Positions 1 to 7,688 of a stretch of DNA of 53,022 nucleotides are shown piece by piece; the first letter of the stretch is position 1; every line of letters starts with the position of its first letter. A program made the translations under genes and the position numbers. This DNA is from Streptomyces sp. DI166 (GTDB lineage Bacteria; Actinomycetota; Actinomycetes; Streptomycetales; Streptomycetaceae): contig NZ_FLSP01000061.1 of the NCBI RefSeq assembly GCF_900091315.1, forward strand, positions 1-53,022, given 5' to 3'. Below the pieces are notes generated by a model. The model did not search any database and had not been told where the DNA came from. It saw only the letters and a program-made list of their open reading frames with translations.

Positions 1-1
1 G

Positions 2-172
2 TCGCCGAGCGGTGGGCAGTCCTCGCAGATCAGCGCGAACGCGGTGCCGAAGCTCAACGCGGCGGCCGTGGCCGCGGGCAACGCCGACATCGACGCGGTG
101 TCGGGGGCCACGTACACCAGCAACGGCTACAAGCAGTCGCTGCAGTCCGCTCTGGACCGGGCCGGTGGCTGA
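2..172 (+). CDS. FMN-binding domain protein, C-terminal part (partial)
   Basis: Only the last 56 codons lie in the window; the gene begins upstream. The peptide contains DAVSGATYTS (codons from base 92), which fits the Dxx(S/T)GA(T/S) motif in which the last Thr receives FMN through a phosphoester bond in NqrC/RnfG-like FMN-binding domains. The Thr codon is at 110-112. The next gene, an ApbE flavinyltransferase, starts inside this gene at base 165, so substrate and modifying enzyme are translationally coupled. The role is probably electron transfer at the cell envelope; the rest of the protein cannot be seen, so membrane segments are unknown. Confidence 0.75.
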   Translation, partial: SPSGGQSSQISANAVPKLNAAAVAAGNADIDAVSGATYTSNGYKQSLQSALDRAGG

Positions 173-965
173 GGCCGTGGCCGAACCGGCGCAGGCTCCC
201 GCCGCGGTACGTCATGTGGAGGAGGTCATGGGGACCGTCTTCTCCTTCGACGTCCGCGGCGGGGATCCGGAGGAGGTGCGGGCCGCGCTGTCCGAGGCGG
301 TGGCGGGGCTGCACCGGGCCGACGAGGTGTTCAGCACCTATCGGGACGACAGCGAGATCTCGCGGCTGGGCCGCGGGCAGCTGACCGTCCAGGAGTGCGA
401 CCCGGATGTGGCGGCGGTGCTGGCGCTCGGCGAGGAGGCCTCGCGGGTCAGCGACGGGTGGTTCAGCACGTCCTACGAGGGGCGGCTGGACCCGACCGGC
501 ATCGTGAAGGGCTGGGCCGTGGAGCGGGCCGCGCGGCGGCTGGCCGCGGCCGGGGCGACGGGGGTGAGCGTCAACGGCGGCGGCGATGTGCAGTTGCTGG
601 GCGTGCCCGGGCCGCAGCGGCCGTGGCGGGTGGGGGTGTCGGATCCGTTGCGGCCGGGTGGGCTGGCGGCGGTGATCTCGGCGGCGGGGGTGTCGGAGCT
701 GGCGGTGGCCACCTCCGGGACCGCTGAGCGGGGGGCGCACATCGTGGATCCCCGTACGGGGCGGTCCGCGGTGACCGATCTGGTGGCCGTGACGGTGGTG
801 GCGCCGACGATTACGTGGGCGGACTGCTGGGCGACGGCGGCGTTTGCGATGGGCTCGCGGGACGGGTTGCGGTGGCTGGAGGCGCTGCCCGGGGTGGAGG
901 CCCTGCTGATCACTGCGGGGGACGAGGTGCGCTGCACTGGGGGGCTGGCGGCGCGCTTGGGGTGA
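165..965 (+). CDS. apbE: FAD:protein FMN transferase (ApbE family)
   Basis: 266 aa. ApbE uses FAD to attach FMN covalently to a Thr of FMN-binding proteins. Family signatures are present: the N-terminal GTVFSFDV strand, DPTGIVKGWAVERA, the VNGGGDVQ loop, and ATSGTAERGAHIVDPRTG near the C-terminus. The GTG at 165 overlaps the upstream stop by 8 bases, and the product begins directly before the conserved region, so this start is preferred over one further upstream. The upstream gene ends with a matching flavinylation motif, which makes it the likely substrate. No signal peptide is evident, so modification may be cytoplasmic. The protein is somewhat shorter than proteobacterial ApbE, which carries a lipoprotein signal. 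Confidence 0.88.
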   Translation: MAEAVAEPAQAPAAVRHVEEVMGTVFSFDVRGGDPEEVRAALSEAVAGLHRADEVFSTYRDDSEISRLGRGQLTVQECDPDVAAVLALGEEASRVSDGWFSTSYEGRLDPTGIVKGWAVERAARRLAAAGATGVSVNGGGDVQLLGVPGPQRPWRVGVSDPLRPGGLAAVISAAGVSELAVATSGTAERGAHIVDPRTGRSAVTDLVAVTVVAPTITWADCWATAAFAMGSRDGLRWLEALPGVEALLITAGDEVRCTGGLAARLG

Positions 966-1002
966 GGCGGGGTGGGTCGCGCAGCCCGGCGCCAACGGGG
1001 TG

Positions 1003-1027
1003 CCTCCCCCAGAGGGGGCACCCCCAG
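1003..1027 (+). repeat. dispersed palindromic element, copy 1 (short form)
   Basis: CCTCCCCCAG followed by a GGGGGCACCCCCAG end. It shares its left end and CCCCCAG tail with elements at 22390-22427 (inside pheT) and 23796-23826 (pheS leader). The short internal part suggests a variant or deleted copy. Confidence 0.6.
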
Positions 1028-1051
1028 CCCACCCGTGCCGCCCAAGCGGCA

Positions 1052-1140
1052 CGACTGCCCGCAGCCAGGTGGATAGCGACTCGACTGCCCGCAGCCAGGC
1101 GGGTAGCGGCACGACTGCCCGCAGCCAGGCGGATGAGCGC
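1052..1140 (+). repeat. 30-bp tandem repeat, three copies
   Basis: The core CGACTGCCCGCAGCCAGG starts at 1052, 1082 and 1112, an exact 30-base period, with small differences between units (for example TGGATAGCG versus CGGGTAGCG). The third unit degenerates at its right end. It lies in non-coding DNA between apbE and argR. Confidence 0.85.
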
Positions 1141-1160
1141 CGGGGGCTGGTCCCACCTCA

Positions 1161-1180
1161 GGGGCGCGGGGAACTGCGCG
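1161..1180 (+). repeat. dispersed repeat GGGGCGCGGGGAACTGCGCG, copy 1
   Basis: A 20-base sequence with a second copy 80 bases downstream (1241-1260, last base A) and an inverted near-copy at 19166-19185. Sequences of this type are widespread in Streptomyces intergenic DNA; that statement is from memory, not a search. Confidence 0.7.
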
Positions 1181-1240
1181 GGCGAACCACCACTCGCCCG
1201 CAGCCCGCGATGCGCCTCGCCCGGCAGACGCAGCCGATCA

Positions 1241-1260
1241 GGGGCGCGGGGAACTGCGCA
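1241..1260 (+). repeat. dispersed repeat GGGGCGCGGGGAACTGCGCA, copy 2
   Basis: Differs from the copy at 1161-1180 only in its last base; both copies are preceded by TCA. It sits just beyond the argR stop codon, so it would be transcribed at the 3' end of the arginine operon. Confidence 0.7.
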
Positions 1261-1283
1261 ATCAGCCCCCGCGCCCGCAGGGG

Positions 1284-1832
1284 TCAGTGGCCGTTCTGGG
1301 AGGCCAGCCGGAGCAGGTGTTCCGCCAGGGCCTGGCCGCCCGTCGGCTCGCGGCTGATCAGCAGCAGCGTGTCGTCGCCCGCGATCGTGCCCAGGATGTC
1401 GTGGAGTTCGGCCTGGTCGATGGCCGAGGCCAGGAACTGGGCGGCGCCCGGCGGCGTACGCAGGACCACGAGGTTCGCCGACGCCTCCGCGGAGATCAGC
1501 AGCTCCTGGGAGAGCCGCCGCATCCGCTCCTCCTTGGCGGACTCGCCCAGCGGCGCCCGGGGGGTCCGGAAACCCCCCTCGCTGGGCACCGCGTAGATCA
1601 GGTCGCCGTCGGTGTTGCGGATCTTCACGGCGTTCAGCTCGTCGAGGTCCCGGGACAGCGTCGCCTGCGTCACCGACAGCCCGTCGTCCGCCAGCAGCTT
1701 CGCCAACTGGCTCTGCGACCGCACCGGTTGCCGGTTGAGGATGTCCACGATCCGGCGGTGGCGTGCGGTGCGGGTCTGCGGCACGGCGGGCCCGTGCGCC
1801 CCCGGCTGCTCGTGTTCCTGCGCCTGGCTCAT
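1284..1832 (-). CDS. argR: arginine repressor ArgR
   Basis: 182 aa, usual family length. ArgR is a hexameric repressor that binds ARG boxes when loaded with arginine. The N-terminal winged helix-turn-helix is at about residues 25-90 (SQSQLAKLLADDG, then VTQATLSRDLDELNAVK with the conserved SRDL recognition helix). The C-terminal arginine-binding and oligomerisation domain ends in the DTLLLISR strand, with GTIAGDDT matching the arginine-contacting GTIAGDDT motif. The ATG at 1832 has GGAG upstream and lies 7 bases after the argD stop. It is the last gene of argCJBDR, so it probably autoregulates through the operator before argC. Confidence 0.95.
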   Translation of the reverse strand: MSQAQEHEQPGAHGPAVPQTRTARHRRIVDILNRQPVRSQSQLAKLLADDGLSVTQATLSRDLDELNAVKIRNTDGDLIYAVPSEGGFRTPRAPLGESAKEERMRRLSQELLISAEASANLVVLRTPPGAAQFLASAIDQAELHDILGTIAGDDTLLLISREPTGGQALAEHLLRLASQNGH

Positions 1833-1839
1833 CGTCGTC

Positions 1840-3036
1840 TCATTCTCCGGATCGTCCGTCCCCGTGCACTGCGTCGAGGAGGCCAGGCAGCGCCTGGAGG
1901 AAGGCGTCCACCTCGTCGTCACGGAGGTTCAGCGGCGGCATGAGCCGGACGACGTCGGGGGCGGGCACGTTCACCAGGAGACCGGCCTCCTGAGCCGCCT
2001 GGCGCACCTGGGGCGCGAGGGGCTCGGTGAGCACGATACCCAGGAGGAGTCCCGAGCCCCGGACATAATCGATCAACGGGTGCCCGAGACCCTCGATTCC
2101 GTCGCGCAGCTTCTCGCCCTGCCGCTTGACGTTCTCCAGCAGTCCCTCGTTCTCGATGGCGTCCAGTACCGCGAGACCGGCCGCGCAGGCGACCGGGTTG
2201 CCGCCGAACGTCGTGCCGTGCTGGCCGGGCTGGAGCAGTTCCGCGGCCCGGCCGAAGGCGACGGTCGCGCCGAGCGGAAGTCCGCCGCCGAGCTGCTTGG
2301 CGAGGGTGACGACGTCGGGCAGGACTCCCTCGTGGGCCTGGTACTCGAACCAGTTGCCGGTCCGTCCGACGCCGGTCTGCACCTCGTCGAGGACGAGCAG
2401 CGCGCCGGTGGCGGCGGTGATGGCGCGGGCGGCCTTGAGGTACCCGGCGGGCGGCACGACCACGCCGAGTTCGCCCTGGATCGGCTCGACGATGACCAGG
2501 GCGGTCTCCTCGGTGACCGCGGCGGCGAGCGCCTGCGCGTCACCGAACGGAACGTGTGTGACATCACCGGGCAGCGGCAGGAAGGGGTCCCGCTTGCCGG
2601 GCTGTCCGGTGAGCGCGAGCGCGCCCATGGTGCGGCCGTGGAAGGCGCCCTCGGTGGCGACGATGTGGGTCCGCCCGGTCAGCCGGCCGATCTTGAACGC
2701 GGCCTCGTTGGCCTCGGCGCCGGAGTTGCAGAAGAAGACCTTGCCTTCCCGGCCGAACAGCCGCAGCAGCCGTTCGGCGAGGGCGACGGTCGGCTCGGCC
2801 ATGAAGAAGTTGGAGATGTGGCCGAGGGAGCCGATCTGCCGGCTCACGGCCTCCACGATCGCGGGGTGGGCGTGCCCGAGGGCGTTGGTGGCGATGCCGC
2901 CGACGAAGTCGAGGTAGGCGTTGCCCTCGGTGTCCCAGACCCGGCTGCCCTCACCGCGTACGAGGGGCAGCAGGGGGGTGCCGTAGTTGTTCATGAGCGC
3001 GCCCTGCCACCGCGCGGTCAGGTCCTGGTTGCTCAT
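1840..3036 (-). CDS. argD: acetylornithine aminotransferase
   Basis: 398 aa, full length. It is a PLP enzyme that converts N-acetylglutamate 5-semialdehyde to N-acetylornithine using glutamate. It is a class III aminotransferase: NSGAEANEAAFKI is the phosphate-binding region, LDEVQTGVGRTG contains the Asp (about D217) that contacts the pyridine nitrogen, and TLAKQLGGG holds the Schiff-base Lys (about K247). The start overlaps the argB stop by 4 bases (ATGA), indicating coupling. Such enzymes often also serve lysine biosynthesis as succinyldiaminopimelate aminotransferase; sequence alone does not decide this. Confidence 0.95.
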   Translation of the reverse strand: MSNQDLTARWQGALMNNYGTPLLPLVRGEGSRVWDTEGNAYLDFVGGIATNALGHAHPAIVEAVSRQIGSLGHISNFFMAEPTVALAERLLRLFGREGKVFFCNSGAEANEAAFKIGRLTGRTHIVATEGAFHGRTMGALALTGQPGKRDPFLPLPGDVTHVPFGDAQALAAAVTEETALVIVEPIQGELGVVVPPAGYLKAARAITAATGALLVLDEVQTGVGRTGNWFEYQAHEGVLPDVVTLAKQLGGGLPLGATVAFGRAAELLQPGQHGTTFGGNPVACAAGLAVLDAIENEGLLENVKRQGEKLRDGIEGLGHPLIDYVRGSGLLLGIVLTEPLAPQVRQAAQEAGLLVNVPAPDVVRLMPPLNLRDDEVDAFLQALPGLLDAVHGDGRSGE

Positions 3037-3944
3037 GACGACGCCCCCTCGTTCTCGTCGGGCACGACCATCGTGCCGATGCCCTCGTCGGTGAAGATCT
3101 CCAGCAGGATCGAGTGCTGGACCCGCCCGTCGATGACGCGCGCGGTGTGCACGCCGTTGCGGACGGCGTGCAGGCAGCCCTCCATCTTGGGCACCATCCC
3201 GGAGGACAACTCCGGGAGCAGCTTCTCCAGTTGGGAGGCGGTCAGGCGGCTGATCACCTCGTCGCTGTTCGGCCAGTCCTCGTAGAGGCCCTCCACGTCG
3301 GTGAGGACCATGAGGGTCTCGGCGTCCAGCGCAGCAGCGAGTGCCGCAGCCGCCGTATCAGCATTGACGTTGTAGACATGTCCGTCGTCCTGGCTGCGGG
3401 CGATGGAGGAGACGACCGGGATGCGGCCGTCGGCGAGCAGGGCCTCGATCGCGCCCGTGTCGATCGCGGTGATCTCGCCCACCCGCCCGATGTCGACCAA
3501 CTCCCCGTCGATCTCGGGCCGGTGCTTGGTTGCGGTGATGGTGTGCGCGTCCTCGCCGGTGAGTCCGACGGCGAGCGGTCCGTGCTCGTTGAGCAGGTTG
3601 ACCAGCTCGCGCTGGACCTGTCCGGCCAGCACCATCCGTACGACGTCCATGGCGTCCTCGGTGGTGACCCTGAGGCCCGCCTTGAACTCGCTGACGATGC
3701 CGTGGGTTTCGAGCGCCCGGCTGATCTGCGGGCCGCCGCCGTGCACGACGACCGGCTTGAGCCCGGCGTGGTGCAGGAAGACGACGTCCTGGGCGAAGGC
3801 GGCCTTCAGCTCCTCGTCGACCATGGCGTTGCCGCCGAACTTGATGACGACGGTCCTGCCGTTGTGGCGGACCAGCCAGGGCAGCGCCTCGATGAGGATC
3901 TGGGCCTTGGGAAGGGCGGTGTGCTTCCGCGTCGGATTGCTCAT
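3033..3944 (-). CDS. argB: acetylglutamate kinase
   Basis: 303 aa. It phosphorylates N-acetylglutamate and is commonly the feedback-inhibited step of the cyclic arginine pathway. It belongs to the amino acid kinase family: VVIKFGGNAM near the N-terminus binds ATP phosphates, VVVHGGGPQIS is the glycine-rich substrate loop, and NVNADTAAAALAAALDAE and MVPKMEGC are conserved C-terminal motifs. The N-terminal helix (about residues 5-25) before the kinase core is typical of arginine-sensitive hexameric forms. The ATG at 3944 overlaps the argJ stop in ATGA. Confidence 0.95.
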   Translation of the reverse strand: MSNPTRKHTALPKAQILIEALPWLVRHNGRTVVIKFGGNAMVDEELKAAFAQDVVFLHHAGLKPVVVHGGGPQISRALETHGIVSEFKAGLRVTTEDAMDVVRMVLAGQVQRELVNLLNEHGPLAVGLTGEDAHTITATKHRPEIDGELVDIGRVGEITAIDTGAIEALLADGRIPVVSSIARSQDDGHVYNVNADTAAAALAAALDAETLMVLTDVEGLYEDWPNSDEVISRLTASQLEKLLPELSSGMVPKMEGCLHAVRNGVHTARVIDGRVQHSILLEIFTDEGIGTMVVPDENEGASS

Positions 3945-5092
3945 GAGCTGTAGGCGCTGTTCTCGTGGACGTAGTCGGCGGTGAGGTCGTTGGTCCAGAT
4001 CGTGGCGGTCTCGGAGCCGGCGGCGAGGTCGGCGACGATGTGCACCTCGCGGTAGCGCATGTCGACCTTCTCGCGGTCCTCGCCGACGCCGCCGTTCTTG
4101 CACACCCAGACGCCGTTGATGGCGACGTTGAGCCGGTCGGGCTCGAAGGCGGCCTTGGTGGTGCCGATCGCGGAGAGCACGCGGCCCCAGTTGGGGTCCT
4201 CGCCGTGGATGGCGCACTTGAGGAGGTTGTTGCGGGCGATGGAGCGGCCCACCTCGACGGCGTCGTCCTCGGTGGCGGCGTTGACGACCTCGACCTTGAT
4301 GTCCTTGCTGGCGCCCTCGGCGTCCCGGATGAGCTGCTGGCCGAGGTCGTCGCAGACGGCGCGTACGGCTTCGGCGAACTCGTCGTATTCCGGGGTGACT
4401 TCGGCGGCGCCGGAGGCCAGCAGCAGCACGGTGTCGTTGGTGGACATGCAACCGTCGGAGTCGACGCGGTCGAAGGTGACCTTGGTGGCCGCGCGCAGCG
4501 CCCTGTCCAGGGTCTCGTTGTCGACGGCGGCGTCGGTGGTGAGGACGACCAGCATGGTGGCGAGGCCGGGGGCGAGCATGCCCGCGCCCTTGGCCATGCC
4601 GCCGACGGTCCAGCCGTCCTTGGTGACGACGGCCGTCTTGTGCACGGTGTCGGTGGTCTTGATGGCGATGGCGGCCTTCTCGCCGCCGTGCTCGGAGAGC
4701 TGGGCGGCGGCGGTCCCGACGCCGGGCAGCAGCTTGTCCATGGGGAGCAGCACGCCGATCAGTCCGGTGGAGCAGACGGCGACCTCGATGGCGCCGCGCC
4801 CGAGCACCTCGGCGGCCTTCTCGGCGGTGGCGTGGGTGTCCTGGAAGCCCTTCGGCCCCGTACAGGCGTTGGCGCCGCCGGAGTTGAGGACGACCGCGGA
4901 GACCTGGCCGCTCTTGAGGACCTGCTCCGACCACAGCACCGGCGCGGCCTTGACGCGGTTGGAGGTGAAGACGCCCGCGGCGGCGCGGCGCGGCCCGTTG
5001 TTGACCACGAGGGCCAGGTCAGGGTTGCCGTTCTCCTTGATCCCGGCGGCGATGCCCGCCGCCGTGAATCCCTTGGCTGCCGTCACGCTCAC
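3941..5092 (-). CDS. argJ: bifunctional glutamate N-acetyltransferase / ornithine acetyltransferase
   Basis: 383 aa. ArgJ transfers acetyl from N-acetylornithine to glutamate, so the pathway is cyclic; bifunctional forms also use acetyl-CoA. The precursor self-cleaves before a Thr in the sequence MLAPGLATML (Thr about 179), giving alpha and beta chains, and that motif is intact. SNRVKAAPV and NSGGANACTG are family motifs. The GTG at 5092 overlaps the argC stop in GTGA and fixes the start; a second in-frame GTG lies two codons later. No argA or argE is in the window, consistent with a cyclic pathway. Confidence 0.95.
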   Translation of the reverse strand: MSVTAAKGFTAAGIAAGIKENGNPDLALVVNNGPRRAAAGVFTSNRVKAAPVLWSEQVLKSGQVSAVVLNSGGANACTGPKGFQDTHATAEKAAEVLGRGAIEVAVCSTGLIGVLLPMDKLLPGVGTAAAQLSEHGGEKAAIAIKTTDTVHKTAVVTKDGWTVGGMAKGAGMLAPGLATMLVVLTTDAAVDNETLDRALRAATKVTFDRVDSDGCMSTNDTVLLLASGAAEVTPEYDEFAEAVRAVCDDLGQQLIRDAEGASKDIKVEVVNAATEDDAVEVGRSIARNNLLKCAIHGEDPNWGRVLSAIGTTKAAFEPDRLNVAINGVWVCKNGGVGEDREKVDMRYREVHIVADLAAGSETATIWTNDLTADYVHENSAYSS

Positions 5093-6117
5093 GGCGCAAC
5101 TCCGATCGTGGTCAGCCCGGCGCTCTCGTCGAGCCCCAGGGCGAGGTTCATGCTCTGGACGGCACCGCCGGCGGTGCCCTTGGTCAGGTTGTCGATGGCG
5201 CTGATCGCGACGACCCGCCCGGCGGCCTCGTCGTACGCGACCTGTACCTGCACGGCGTTGGAGCCGTACACGGAGGCGGTGGCCGGCCACTGCCCCTCGG
5301 GGAGCAGGTGGACGAAGGGCTCGTCGGCGTACGCCTTCTCGTAGGCGGCGCGTACGGCGTCGGCGGTGACCCCGGGCCTGGCCTTGGCGGAGCAGGTGGC
5401 GAGGATGCCGCGGGGCATCGGGGCGAGGGTCGGGGTGAAGGAGACGCTGACCGTCTCCCCGGCGACCGCGCTGAGGTTCTGGCTCATCTCCGGGGTATGC
5501 CGGTGGCCGCCGCCGACGCCGTACGGGGTCATGGAGCCCATGACCTCGCTGCCCAGCAGGTGCGGCTTGGGCGCCTTGCCCGCGCCGGAGGTGCCGGACG
5601 CGGCGACGATCACCGCCTCGGTCTCGGCGAGCCCGGCGGCGTAGGCCGGGAAGAGGGCGAGGGAGACGGCGGTCGGGTAGCAACCGGGCACCGCGACGCG
5701 CTTGGACCCCTCCAGCGCGGCGCGGGCACCCGGAAGTTCGGGCAGGCCGTACGGCCAGGTTCCGGCGTGCGGGGAGCCGTAGAACTTCTCCCAGTCGGCC
5801 GGGTCCTTCAGCCGGAAGTCGGCGCCCATGTCGATGACGAGGACGTCCGGTCCGAGCTGTTCGGCGACGGCGGCGGACTGGCCGTGCGGCAGCGCGAGGA
5901 AGACGACGTCGTGCCCGGCGAGCGCCTGCGGGGTGGTCGGCTCCAGTACCCGGTCGGCCAGTGGCAGCAGGTGCGGCTGGAGCGCGCCGAGGCGCTGACC
6001 CGCGTTGGAGTTGCCGGTCAGGGTGCCGATCTCGACCTGCGGGTGCGCCAGCAGCAGCCGCAGCAGCTCACCACCCGCGTATCCGCTCGCTCCGGCCACC
6101 GCCGCACGTACCGTCAT
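5089..6117 (-). CDS. argC: N-acetyl-gamma-glutamyl-phosphate reductase
   Basis: 342 aa. It reduces N-acetylglutamyl phosphate to the semialdehyde with NADPH. The Rossmann motif GASGYAGGEL is at residues 9-18; the catalytic Cys is in VPGCYPTA (about C146); the GGGHRHTPE segment carries the conserved His. This is the first gene of the arginine operon. The ATG is preceded by a strong GGAGGAGG ribosome site (6124-6132) and by an ARG-box promoter. Control is expected from ArgR, encoded at the other end of the operon. Confidence 0.96.
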   Translation of the reverse strand: MTVRAAVAGASGYAGGELLRLLLAHPQVEIGTLTGNSNAGQRLGALQPHLLPLADRVLEPTTPQALAGHDVVFLALPHGQSAAVAEQLGPDVLVIDMGADFRLKDPADWEKFYGSPHAGTWPYGLPELPGARAALEGSKRVAVPGCYPTAVSLALFPAYAAGLAETEAVIVAASGTSGAGKAPKPHLLGSEVMGSMTPYGVGGGHRHTPEMSQNLSAVAGETVSVSFTPTLAPMPRGILATCSAKARPGVTADAVRAAYEKAYADEPFVHLLPEGQWPATASVYGSNAVQVQVAYDEAAGRVVAISAIDNLTKGTAGGAVQSMNLALGLDESAGLTTIGVAP

Positions 6118-6137
6118 GGAAAAGCCTCCTCCTTGAT

Positions 6138-6175
6138 GGCATGACTATACGTATCGATGCACGTTTATGCAATCA
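6138..6175 (-). promoter_or_regulatory. argC promoter with overlapping ARG boxes
   Basis: On the minus strand TTGCAT (6167-6172) and TATAGT (6144-6149) are separated by exactly 17 bases and form a sigma-70-type promoter. The AT-rich segment contains ARG-box-like half sites (TTGCATAAACGTGCAT, TATAGTCATGC), so bound ArgR would cover both promoter elements. It overlaps the stop codon of the upstream gene, which ends at 6173. Confidence 0.75.
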
Positions 6176-7567
6176 GGGTTTGGGGGCCGGGACGCAGTAC
6201 GCACCGGTGCCGGTGATTCCGTCGGCGGTGCCGGGGAGGACGCAGTAGCCGTCCGGGCGGGCGTTCCACGGGTTGGTGCCGACGATCAGCTCGGCGCGGC
6301 CGTCGTGGTCCATGTCCAGGAGCGCCAGGTACCGGGCGTTGAAGGTCGTGCCGTCGAGGGGCACACCGGTGAGGGCGTGATGGACGGCCTGGCCGTCCCG
6401 GGCGGTCAGCTTCCCGGAGCCGTCGCCCCACAGCACGACGACCCGGCCGGCGCGGTCCTGCTCCCCCACCTTCGCGTAGACGTCGCCCACCGCCACGTCG
6501 AGGTTCCCGTCGCCGTCGACGTCCCCGACCGCGACGGAGTCGGCGAAGCCGACGGACGTCTTCGGGTCGGGCACCACGGGGTCCTGCTGCCGGACGGTCT
6601 CGATGCGGTCCGGTTCGGGCCCGTTCTCGCCGCCGGGCACCACCTTGACCGAGCCGCTCCCCGTCCAGTCCGCGGAGACGATGTCGTCGTAGCCGTCCCC
6701 GTCCAGGTCTCCCGCCTCGATTGCCTGCCCGATGCCGGGGCGGTCCTCGCTCTCCCCCTCCATCACGCTCACCGGCGCCTCCAGCCCCTTCGCGCCGCCC
6801 TTGAGGAACAGCAGCAGGGCGTCTCCCGGTTCGCCGTCCTCGTCCACGGAGGCCACCGCGAGCAGGTCGGTGCGTCCGTCGCCGTCGACGTCCCCGGCCG
6901 CGAGGTCGCGGGTCCGCCAGACCTCCTCCTCGGTCCGGTCCGCCGCGTGCTCGTCCGTGTCCAGGGTGATCCGGTCGGTACGGGCCGGACCTCCCGGGCG
7001 GGTGACCGGGCCGTAGGCCACCAGTCCGGTCGCGGCGACGTCCAGGTGGCCGTCGCCGTCGAAGTCGCCGAGGACCGGCAGCGCGACCGAGCCCTCCCCC
7101 GTCCCGTCGGCGAGGACGGTCCCGCCCGACAGCCCCCGGGGCCCGCCCCACAGCACGGTCAGCCGGCCGGCGCCCCGGTCGTCACCGGTCGCGTCCACGA
7201 CCAGGTCCGTATGGCCGTCGCCGTCGAGGTCCCCCCACGCGGGGGCGCCCCCGAAGAAGTCGTGGGCCTCGGCACGGCCGGGGACCCCGGCCGAGTTCTG
7301 GGTGACGATCCGCGTCCTCGGGGTGCGGCCGGGTCCGGGCCCGTAGGCCACGGCGACGTATCCGGCCTGGTTGAGCCCGTCGACCTTGCCGTCCTGGTCG
7401 GGCATCACCAGGTCGCCGCGCCCGTCGCCGTCGAAGTCGGGTGCCAGGCCCGCGACGGTGACCGCGGCGGCGCCTTCCTCCTCCAGGAGCGGGGGCAGCC
7501 CCAAAAGCCCTCCGACCGCCACGGCCACCGTGGCCGCCGCCACCGCCGCCCATCTCTTGGGGCTCAT
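6173..7567 (-). CDS. secreted FG-GAP/VCBS repeat beta-propeller protein
   Basis: 464 aa. The N-terminus MSPKRWAAVAAATVAVAVGG is a signal or anchor segment. Seven calcium-binding type FG-GAP repeats are visible: DFDGDGRGDL, DLDGDGHTDL, DFDGDGHLDV, DVDGDGRTDL, DLDGDGYDDI, DVDGDGNLDV and a degenerate DMDHDGRAEL. This predicts a complete seven-bladed integrin-alpha-like propeller. The ATG at 7567 follows a GGAGG site. No enzymatic domain was recognised, so binding of a surface ligand or polymer is the plausible role. It lies downstream of a secreted glycosidase but a perfect hairpin at 7596-7636 separates them. Its last codon sits inside the argC promoter. Confidence 0.85.
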   Translation of the reverse strand: MSPKRWAAVAAATVAVAVGGLLGLPPLLEEEGAAAVTVAGLAPDFDGDGRGDLVMPDQDGKVDGLNQAGYVAVAYGPGPGRTPRTRIVTQNSAGVPGRAEAHDFFGGAPAWGDLDGDGHTDLVVDATGDDRGAGRLTVLWGGPRGLSGGTVLADGTGEGSVALPVLGDFDGDGHLDVAATGLVAYGPVTRPGGPARTDRITLDTDEHAADRTEEEVWRTRDLAAGDVDGDGRTDLLAVASVDEDGEPGDALLLFLKGGAKGLEAPVSVMEGESEDRPGIGQAIEAGDLDGDGYDDIVSADWTGSGSVKVVPGGENGPEPDRIETVRQQDPVVPDPKTSVGFADSVAVGDVDGDGNLDVAVGDVYAKVGEQDRAGRVVVLWGDGSGKLTARDGQAVHHALTGVPLDGTTFNARYLALLDMDHDGRAELIVGTNPWNARPDGYCVLPGTADGITGTGAYCVPAPKP

Positions 7568-7595
7568 CGTCCAGCCTCCTGCGCACGAGTGATCA

Positions 7596-7636
7596 CGGGA
7601 ACGGCGGGCGTCCGCGACAGACGCCCGCCGTTCCCG
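7596..7636 (-). terminator. strong hairpin between GH51 gene and propeller gene
   Basis: A perfect 17-bp stem, CGGGAACGGCGGGCGTC pairing with its complement, closes a 7-base loop (7613-7619). It lies after the stop of the arabinofuranosidase gene and before the propeller gene. There is no U-tract, as is common in Streptomyces terminators. Confidence 0.75.
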
Positions 7637-7688
7637 ATGTGACCAGCGAGGGGTGGGGATGGTTGCCCCGGGCAAGGGCGGAGAGGGG

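Larger units (their letters stand above)
966..1283. other. gene-free repeat patch between apbE and argR
   Basis: This 318-base stretch lies between the convergent ends of apbE and argR. No convincing gene was found. It holds a copy of a CCTCCCCCAG...CACCCCCAG element, a three-unit 30-bp tandem repeat, and two copies of GGGGCGCGGGGAACTGCGC(G/A). No clean intrinsic terminator was seen, although the repeats could form RNA secondary structure that ends both transcripts. Confidence 0.7.

Noticed and set aside
1052..1140. Minor CRISPR or attachment-site array
   Set aside because: Direct head-to-tail 30-bp units with no unique spacers and no cas or integrase gene nearby.
54..1156. Long open frames antisense to apbE
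   Set aside because: They mirror the GC-rich codon pattern of the plus-strand gene and lack any family motif; apbE motifs are convincing.
1612..3285. A 557-codon plus-strand open frame opposite argR, argD and the end of argB
   Set aside because: High GC makes long antisense frames common; the arg genes have full catalytic motifs and overlapping starts and stops.
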